Assembly (NCBI RefSeq): GCF_018991925.1
Contig: NW_024720773.1
Span: forward strand, 1,798,447-1,862,446
DNA: 64,000 nt
Direction of reading: 5' to 3'
Source: Homarus americanus
Lineage: Eukaryota > Arthropoda > Malacostraca > Decapoda > Nephropidae
Shown here: positions 56,121 to 64,000 of the stretch, piece after piece
Numbering within the stretch: the stretch's first letter is position 1
Layout: the number at the start of each line of letters is the position of its first letter
Translations under genes and position numbers: made by a program
The notes under the pieces: generated by a model
Databases searched by the model: none
Seen by the model: only the letters and a program-made list of their open reading frames with translations
Told to the model about the DNA's origin: nothing

Positions 56121-56379
56121 GACCATCATTGTTTGCACTGCATCTGTGACCCCTTCTATGTGTCGGCTGCCCATCTCCTTCGAGGTGCAGGTGTAACAGA
56201 GAAGGGTTACACTTGCATGTAAATACACTGCATTGTCACATTTATCAGCACGGCCACTACACACGACCAAACCACTAGTTACCAGCAGGCAACTAGTAAA
56301 AACAAGAAACAGGAGACGGCTTCTGATTGGTGGAAAAACATGGCCAGCTTTTGGGAGCACCATCTATGACTTGTATTAC
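56121..56379. other. Unassigned DNA
   Basis: No gene recognised; possibly the non-coding 3' part of the Gypsy element. Confidence 0.35.
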
Positions 56380-58500
56380 TAACACTTGTAGGTACACCAA
56401 CACTTGTATTACTAACACTTGTAGGTACACCAACACTTGTATTACTAACACTTGTAGGTACACCAACACTTGTATTACTAACACTTGTAGGTACACCAAC
56501 ACTTGTTTTATTAATACTTGTAGATACACCAACACTTGAATTACTAACACTTGTAGGTACACCAACACTTGTAGGCACACCAACACTTATATTACTAACA
56601 CGTGTAGGTACACCAACACTTGTATTACTAACACGTGTAGGTACACCAACACTTGTATTACTAACACTTGTAGGTACACCAACACTTGTATTACTAACAC
56701 GTGTAGGTACACCAACACTTGTATTACTAACACTTGTAGGTACACCAACACTTGTATTACTAACACTTGTAGGTACACCAACACTTGTATTACTAACACT
56801 TGTAGGTACATCAACACTAGACATTAACACGTAGGTACACCAACACTTGTATTACTAACACTTGTGTACACCAACACTTGTATTACTAACACTTGTAGGT
56901 ACACCAACACTTATGACTAACACTTGTTGCACCAACACTTAGATACTAACACGTGTAGGTACACCAACACTTGTACATAAACACTTGTAGGTACACCAAC
57001 ACTTATATTACTAACACGTAGGTACACCAACACTCGTAGGTACATCAACACTTGTAGGTACACCAACACTTATATTACTAACACTTGTAGGCACCAACAC
57101 TTGTATTACAAACACTTGTAGGTCACACCAACACTTGTATTCTTGACACGTGGTACACCAACACTTGTGTACATCAACACTTGTAGGTACACCAACACTT
57201 ATAACTAACACTTGTAGGTACACCAACACTTGTATTACTAATACTTGGAGGTACACCACTGTATACTAACACTTGTAGGTACACCAACACTTGTATTACT
57301 AACACATGTACACCAACACTTGTAGGTGCACCACACTTGTAGGTACACCAACACTTGTCTTAATACTTGTAGGTACACCAACACTTGTAGGTACACCAAC
57401 ACTTGTAGGTACACCAACACTTGTATTACTAATACTTGTAGGTACACCAACACTTGTAGGTACACCAACACTTGTAGGTACACCAACACTTATATTACTA
57501 ACACTTGTTGGTACACCAACACTTATATTACTAACATGTGTAGGTACACCAACATATTACAAACACTTGGTAAACCAACACTTGTATTACTAACACGTGT
57601 AGGTACACCAACACTTGGGTACATCAACATGTGGAAGTACACCAACACTTATATTACTAACACTTGTAGTACATCAAAACTTGTATTACTAACACGTGGT
57701 ACACCAACACTTGTGGGTACATCAACACTTGTAGGTACACCAACACTTGTATTACTAACACTTGTAGGTACATCAAAACTTGTTTACTAACACGTGTAGG
57801 TACACCAACACTTGTGGGTACATCAACATGGGGTACACCAACACTTGTAGGTACACCAACACTTGTATTACTAACACTTGTAGGTACCAACACTTGTATT
57901 ACTAACACTTGTAGGTACACCAACACTTGTATTAACACTTGTGGTGCACCACACTTGGATTACTAACACGTGTAGGTACACCAACACTTGTATTACTAAC
58001 ACTTGTAGGTACACCAACACTTGTATTACTAACACTTGTAGGTACACCAACACTTGTAGGTACACCAACATGGATTACTAACACGTGTAGGTACACCAAC
58101 ACTTAGTATTACTAACACTTGTAGTACACCAACACTTGTATTACTAACACTTGTGGGTACACCAACACTTGTAGGCACACCAACATAATTTTAACACTTA
58201 TAGGTCACACCAACACTTGTAGGTACACCAACACTTGTAGTTACACCATCATACTTGAGTACACCAACACTTGTAGGTACACCAACACTTATAGGTACAC
58301 CAACACTTATAGGTACACCAACACTTGTAGGTACACCAACACTTGTAGTTACACCATCACTTGTAGGTACACCAACACTTGTAGGTACACCAACACTTGT
58401 AGGTACCAACATTTGTAGTTCAAACACTTTTAGTTTAAGACTTGTAAATATCAACACTTGTAGTTCAAACACTTTTAATTCTAATACTTGTAGTACCAAA
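56380..58500. repeat. Minisatellite, unit 33 bp (17+16)
   Basis: Composite unit CAACACTTGTATTACTA plus ACACTTGTAGGTACAC. At 58210-58410 only an 18-bp form (CAACACTTGTAGGTACAC) is repeated. The left third is regular; from about 56820 units have many small deletions. All frames on both strands are repeat translation. Confidence 0.95.
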
Positions 58501-58744
58501 CACGACACCTAAATTTTATGTAATAAGTGGGATATTGGTCGCTATTTTACACCGTTTCACTGAGCAAGCTTTCTGTTGCATCTGGCGGCGGTAGGAGCAT
58601 AACAGATGATGTGGCAGCTGGCGTTTCCAAAGTTTCAGATTGGAAAGTTTTTCTCAGATCACGAAGAGAAATGTGTGTTGTGGGAGGCAGTTTGGCATCT
58701 TATACCACCACACTCTCACCTTACCCGACTTTGACTATATCCCT
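58501..58744. other. Short non-repetitive spacer
   Basis: A 73-codon frame at 58527-58748 has no recognised domain. No other feature seen. Confidence 0.4.
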
Positions 58745-60055
58745 GTAACTACCTGTAACAGTGGCTTGCTGTAACAGTAAATAGCTGTAACAGTGGCTTG
58801 CTGTAACAGTAAATAGCTGTAACAGTGACTAGCTGTTACACTAACTACCCGTAACACTGACTAGCTGTTACACTGACTAGCTTATAACAGTAACTAGCTG
58901 TAACAGTAAATAGCTGTAATACTGACTAGCTGTAAAAATGACTTGCTGTAACACTGACTTGCTGTAAAAATGACTTGCTGTAACACTGACTAGCTGTAAC
59001 AGTAACTAGCTGTAACAGTAACTAGCTGTAACAGTGACTAGTTGTAACAGTAACTAGCGGTAGCACTAAATAACTGCAACAGTAACTACATGTAACAGTA
59101 TCTAGATGTAACAGTAAATAGCTGTAACAGTAACTTGTTGTAACAGTGACTAGCTGTAACAGTGACTAGCTGTAACATTTACTAGCTGTAACAGTAACTA
59201 GCTATAACAGTAAATAGCTGTAACAGTGACTAGCTATAACATTTACTAGCTGTAACAGTAACTTGTTGCAACAGTGACTAGCTGTAACAGTGACTAGCTA
59301 TAACATTTACTAGCTGTAACAGTAACTAGCTATAACAGTAAATAGCTGTAACAGTGACTAGCTGTAACAGTGACTAGCTGTAACAGTGACTAGCTATAAC
59401 ATTTACCAGCTGTAACAGTAAGTAGCTGTAACAGTAAATAGCTGTAACAGTAACTAGCTGTAACAGTAACTAGCTATAACAGTAAATAGCTGTAACAGTG
59501 ACTAGCTGTAACAGTAACTAAGCGTAACAGGAACTAGATGTAACAGTAACTAGCTATAACAGTAAATAGCTGTAACAGTGACTAGCTGTAACAGTGACTA
59601 GCTATAACATTTACTAGCTGTAACAGTAACTAGCTGTAACAGGAACTAGATGTAACAGTGACTAGCTGTAACAGTAAATAGCTGTAACAGTGACTAGCTA
59701 TAACATTTACTAGCTGTAACAGTAACTAGCTATAACAGTAAATAGCTGTAACAGTGACTAGCTATAACATTTACTAGCTGTAACAGTAACTAGCTATAAC
59801 ATTTACTAGCTGTAACAGTAACTAGTTATAACAGTAATAGCTGTAACAGTGACTGGCTGTAACAGTAAATAGCGTAACAGTGACTGCTATAACATTTACT
59901 AGCTTAACAGTGACTGCTATAACAGTTGGCTGTAACGGGAGCTGTAACATACGTGACTGGCTGTAACAGGAACTAGATGTAACAATTACTAGCTGTAACA
60001 GTAGCTAGCTGTAAACAGTACACTGGCTGTAACAGTAGTAGCTGTGGCTGACTAA
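58745..60055. repeat. Minisatellite, unit 16 bp, block 1
   Basis: About 80 units of CTAGCTGTAACAGTAA. Common variants are AGTGA, AAATAG and CTATAACATTTA; the CTATAACATTTACTAGCTGT variant recurs at intervals of about 80-110 bp, a higher-order pattern. Confidence 0.95.
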
Positions 60056-61190
60056 AGCTGACGGTAAGCTGTAACAGGTGACTAACTGTGACGGTGATGA
60101 AGCATGACAATAACTGAGCTGTAACAGTAACTGAGCTGACAGTAACTGGCTGTAACGTAGCTGTAACAGTAACTGGCTGTAACGGTATCAGAACATGACA
60201 GTAACTGGTTGTAACAGTAACTGAACAACGTAACTGGCTGTAACAGTAACTAGCTGTAACAATAACTGAACAACAGTAACTGGCTGTGATAACTGGCTGT
60301 AACAGTAACACAAACAGGCGGTATTTACAGAACAGTAACTGAGCTGACGGTGACCAGGCGACGGTAGCTAACATGAGCAGTGAAGCTGAACTGAAACAGT
60401 GGGCTGAAACAGACGGTGTCAGGCATGACAGTGATTAGCAGTGGTTGGTGAGCAGCGGTGGCTGAAACGTGACGAATCAGGCTGTGACGATTGACTGACG
60501 GTGACCAAAACAGCGACGGTGGTGGCAGGTGACTGAACTGTGACGGTGGGCTGAACATGACGGTGGCTGAGCAGTGACGGTGGCTGAACAGCGGCGGCTG
60601 AGCAGCGGAGCAGGTGGGTGACTGGCGGTGACTGAGAACTGTGACAGTGACTGAGCAGCTGACGGTGACTGGGCAATGACGGGACAATCGGAACAGCGGC
60701 GGTGGCTGACAACAGCGGTGTCAGGAACAGCTGTCCAGGTGGTGATCTGACAGTGACTAAGCGGTGGTGGACCCAATGACGATGACTGTGACGTTGGCTA
60801 AACCGGTGACTGGCTGTAACGGTGACTGGCTATGAAGCAGTGGAAGTGAAACGTAACGGCTGGCTGAAACAGTGACGGTGGTGACGTGACGGTGACAAAC
60901 AGATGATGACTGAAACGTGAACGACGGTGACTGGCTGTGACGGTGACTGGCTGTGACGGTGACTGGCTGTGACGGTGGCTGAACGCTGACGGTGACTGAA
61001 ACAGTGACGATGGTGAGCAGCGACGGTGACTGGCTGCGACAGTGAAGTGAAACAGCGACGGTGACTGAGCAATGACGGTGACTGGGCTGTGACGGTGACT
61101 GAAACAACCTGGCGGTGACTGAAACAGCGCGGTAACTGGCTGTGACGGTGACCCGACATGACGGTGACTGAAGCTGTGACAGTGGAGTGG
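60056..61190. repeat. Irregular G/C-richer stretch inside the 16-bp array
   Basis: Built of TGACGGTGACTGGCTGTGAC- and GTGACTGAAACAG-like pieces without a stable period, flanked on both sides by regular 16-bp units. It may be a diverged subfamily or miscalled sequence. Frames here are not genes. Confidence 0.7.
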
Positions 61191-61346
61191 ATGACGGTGA
61201 CTAGCTGTAACAGTAACTAGCTGTAACAGTAACTAGCTGTAACAGTAACTAGCTGTAACAGTAACTAGCTGTAACAGTAACTAGCTGTAACAGTAAGTAG
61301 ATGTAACAATTACTAGCTGTAACAGCAACTAGATGTAACAGTTGTA
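61191..61346. repeat. Minisatellite, unit 16 bp, block 2
   Basis: Ten or so nearly perfect CTAGCTGTAACAGTAA units. Confidence 0.95.
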
Positions 61347-62104
61347 ACAAATTATATGCTTGTTCCCTTTTAATTTTCTTATATTTACTTAAATTTATAT
61401 TCCTTATTTTTATTTATTTATTTACTTTACTTTTTTATTCATTCTTTCTTTTACTCACTCTTATTTATTCTTTTCTTCTACTTACTCGCTATATTAGTAA
61501 GATGGTGGAGGGAGGGAGTGAGGCAAGTTGGGGTATTTGTTTGTGGTTGAGGGGAGGGTGTGAGAGGAGGGAAGGAAGGCTGTGGTCAGTGGAAGAATAG
61601 GGCTAACATACAATGTCTTAAACATAGAGAAACATGGGATAGTTATTATATTTATACAGGACTCACCGCATTGCTGCATAATACCAAGACATTTATAACA
61701 CATCACTCTTTCTTAATAAGGGAGGGATGAATTAGGACACTTATTAGCGGTTACTGTATTTATTGAATACTTTCTATTCGGGTTTGACAATTATACTTCA
61801 AAACAATAAACCTACCTTCCTAGCTAGTTGACCAGGGTCATCTGACTCACAATACATTTCGGGAAACGAATCAAACCTAACAGGTACTCACGTTATAGCC
61901 ACCATATGGGGAGGTGACACCCACGACACAACCACACTTAACTCTGACCAAACACAGACTGACTTTTTCAAACTGGGTGGTTCAAAGGGACAGCTTTATG
62001 ACGTCATGCCTCATACACCTCCTCATTGGCTGAAGACAGGACTAAGGCTTTCATTGGCTCGAAATTGGCGGGAACACTCCTGATTGGCGGAAATACTCTT
62101 GACA
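61347..62104. other. Non-repetitive insert within the 16-bp array
   Basis: About 760 bp flanked on both sides by 16-bp units. T-rich left part, G-rich middle (GGTGGAGGGAGGGAGTGAGG), and a promoter-like right part (61999-62087). No coding family recognised. Confidence 0.5.
61999..62087 (-). promoter_or_regulatory. CRE plus four CCAAT boxes
   Basis: The plus strand has TGACGTCA (61999-62006), a perfect CRE palindrome, followed by four ATTGG (CCAAT on the minus strand) at 62025, 62053, 62064 and 62083. Their spacing is 11-28 bases. Clusters like this are typical of strong Pol II promoters and of some LTRs. No adjacent gene is visible. Confidence 0.45.
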
Positions 62105-62505
62105 TAGTTACACAGTAACTTGATGTAACACTGACTACATGTAACAGTGACTAGATGTAACAGTAACTTGATGTAACAGTGACTAGATGTAACACTGACT
62201 ACATGTAACAGTAACTAGTTGCAACAGTGACTCGATGTAACAGTAACTAGCTGTAACAGTAACTAGCTGTAACAGTAACTAGATGTAACAGTTACTAGCT
62301 GTAACAGTAATTAGCTGTTACAGTAACTAGATGAAACGGTAACTAACTGTAACAATGACTAGATGTAAGTTACTTGCTGTAATAGTAACTAGATGTAACG
62401 GTAACTAACTATAACAGTGATTAAATGTTAGAGTAACTAGATGTAACAGTGATCAGATGTAACAGTAACTAGCGGTAACCGATACTTGCTGTAACAGTAA
62501 CCTTT
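62105..62505. repeat. Minisatellite, unit 16 bp, block 3
   Basis: The same unit family with GATGTAACAGTAACTA as the common form. It ends at a LINE poly(A) tail. Confidence 0.93.
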
Positions 62506-63840
62506 TTTTTATACGGGGAATAGCCCACCCGGGCACAGGTCATCGACCCACAACGGGGCCTTGGGGGGGGGGCGAAAAAATAAGAGTAAAAATAAATTAA
62601 AAATAGAAGAGAAATATTATATTAATCTACACCACGAATATGCCGGAAAACCAGCTTTTTAAAGTGAGACAAATTGTATGAGTATGGAAACACATAAGAA
62701 GGCAGAGCATTCCACAGTTTGGCTGTGTGCTGAAAGAAGGATAAACTATAACGGGTTATTCTAGTGTGACCGACAGCCACAGAGAAACGGTGGACACCGC
62801 GGGCAGGACGACGAGTGTTACGAGCCCACGGCCTTGCCGGCGGTACACAGGATTCCAAATCCACCGAACATTACCCGTTAAAGTACCTGTAAAAGAGAGA
62901 GAGTGAAGCAACATTTCGGCGAAGACAAAGTGAAGAGAGATTATCAACTAAAGGAGGGGAGTTATTAAGATGAAATGCCTTTGATTCCACCCTATCTAAC
63001 AGTTGGACAGAAGAAGAGCCACCCAGATATGAGAGCAGTACTCTAAGCTAGGACGAATGAATCCCTTATAAACTTAGAGCAACTGCTCAGGAGTGAAGTA
63101 GCTACGGCATCTGTACAGCATTCCTAGCTTTCGGGAGGCAGCTTTACCAATGTTGTGGCTGTGTGGCTTCCATGGCATATTAGAGGAAATGGCGAGGCCT
63201 AGCATATATATTTTAGAACTCGGCAGAATGATTGCGCCCTGAAATGTGATTGGTGGGGGATCATCTAATTTGGAAAGTGTAATTGGTAAATACTGAGTTT
63301 TATTACTATTGAATTTAACCAAGTTTCTACCTCCCCATTCGGAGATGCTGCACAGATGCGTGTTGATAGATGAAATATATCAGCTCTAGAAACAGATCTA
63401 GTTTGAGAATTAGGGGGAAGTGAAAAATGTGAAGAGAAAAGGTGAAGAGTAGAATCATCAGCGTAAGAATGGATAGAATTATTCGTAGTGTGAAGTAAAT
63501 TATTGATAAAAAAAAAGAGAGAAAGGTGAAGGAACAGAACCCTGTGGGACACTACTATCAGTAGAGAAAGAGCGAGAGATCAATCCCTCGACAACAACTA
63601 CAATGGATCGGTTCTCAAGGAAGCTAGAAATTAGAGAAGTTTAGGAAGCAAAGAGTTGTGTCATACCCTGTGAACTGCTTTGGAGATGTTGAGGGCCACG
63701 TCGAAAGTTTCCCCATAATCCCTAAGAGAGGATGACCAAAGATGGGTGCAGTAGGAGAGCAGATCACCAGTAGATCTCGCCTGACGAAAGCCATACTGGT
63801 GATCCGACAAAAAAGAATGGCGTTCAAGGTGACGGAAAAT
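62506..63840 (-). mobile_element. LINE, reverse transcriptase C-terminal half
   Basis: Minus strand, 5'-truncated. From the right: QYGFRQARSTGDLLSYCTHL (about 63790), SLRDYGETFDVALNISKAVH (about 63720), an FLHLSLFFFINNLL segment and SIHSYADDSTLHLFSS with the YADD box at about 63465, VKFNSNKTQYLPITL (63322), GLAISSNMPWKPHSHNIGKA (about 63175), ASRKLGMLYRCRSYFTPEQL, and the C-terminal HTRITRYSLSFFQHTAKLWN with ALPSYVFPYSYNLSHFKKLV (about 62770-62660). The 3' untranslated end is GGCCCCGTTGTGGGTCGATG and ends in poly(A) at 62506. Frame changes at about 63630, 63500 and 62900. Copies of its 3' end occur at 17899-17985 and 49200-49440. Jockey/I-like; clade uncertain. Confidence 0.85.
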
Positions 63841-64000
63841 GAGAGTTTAGGATAGTTTAAAAAATCTTAGAATGGGATGAAGTGGTAAAACCTACAACTA
63901 AAACCTAGTGAACAGTGTTTGGTAATCGTTAAATTTGATAAAGTTAAATGGTTTAGATTTTTAATTAGGTTAAATTAATTTAGGATGGATCAACATGGAT
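63841..64000. other. Right edge, nothing recognised
   Basis: A/T-rich, no family recognised; may be more LINE sequence. Confidence 0.3.

Noticed and set aside
56279..58508. Val/Leu/Thr-rich frames on both strands
   Set aside because: The 33-bp unit keeps the frame open; repeat translation only.
59973..61159. Ser/Val/His-rich frames on the minus strand
   Set aside because: They arise from the irregular GACGGTGACTGGCTG-type repeat and change with every small indel.

Overview
The window looks like nuclear DNA of an invertebrate metazoan, most likely an arthropod and plausibly a decapod crustacean. The reasons are degenerate TTAGG-type telomeric repeats (8130-8290, also near 260), several kilobases of minisatellite, CR1-like LINEs, BEL/Pao and Ty3/Gypsy LTR elements, Harbinger remnants, and no recognisable single-copy host gene. 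I found no rRNA, tRNA, operon or CRISPR array. The species assignment is inference.

Layout. 1-7.2 kb: five unrelated minisatellites, nearly all with units of about 22 or 44 bp. 7.2-8.9 kb: A/T-rich sequence with a telomere-like block. 8.9-10.35 kb: 5' half of a CR1-type LINE carrying an SGNH esterase-like domain joined in frame to an endonuclease, then a Harbinger end (10350-10482). 10.5-20.05 kb: a decayed copy (A) of a multi-copy protein family with a C-terminal tesmin/TSO1-like CXC domain, split by a nearly complete Gypsy element on the minus strand (10531-16432, TSD CATGG). 21.2-29.4 kb: a second copy (B, minus strand), split by a BEL/Pao element (21748-28104) that contains a 300-bp near-perfect palindrome. 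29.9-36.0 kb: an 18-bp minisatellite split by a second CR1 LINE. 36.2-38.9 kb: a third copy (C) of the CXC family. 39-42.3 kb: LINE debris and a 335-bp MITE. 42.7-48.7 kb: a LINE whose reverse transcriptase is interrupted by an apparently complete 3034-bp DNA transposon (44658-47691). 49-56 kb: LTR, LINE, Harbinger and Gypsy pieces, including a Gypsy fragment with integrase upstream of reverse transcriptase. 56.4-62.5 kb: a 33-bp and then a 16-bp minisatellite. 62.5-63.84 kb: a LINE on the minus strand.

The genes do not form a cooperating system; the order of events is nested insertion. The two strongest observations are the 3034-bp transposon, whose excision in silico leaves an uninterrupted LINE reading frame, and the CXC-tail family, present in three independently damaged copies. 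Its copies A and B regain phase when the inserted retroelement and one target duplication are ignored. Whether that family is mobile itself cannot be settled from this window.

Almost every protein-coding feature is broken by frameshifts or stops and is annotated as pseudogene or mobile element. Some long tandem arrays are irregular in a way that could be biological decay or uncorrected long-read error.
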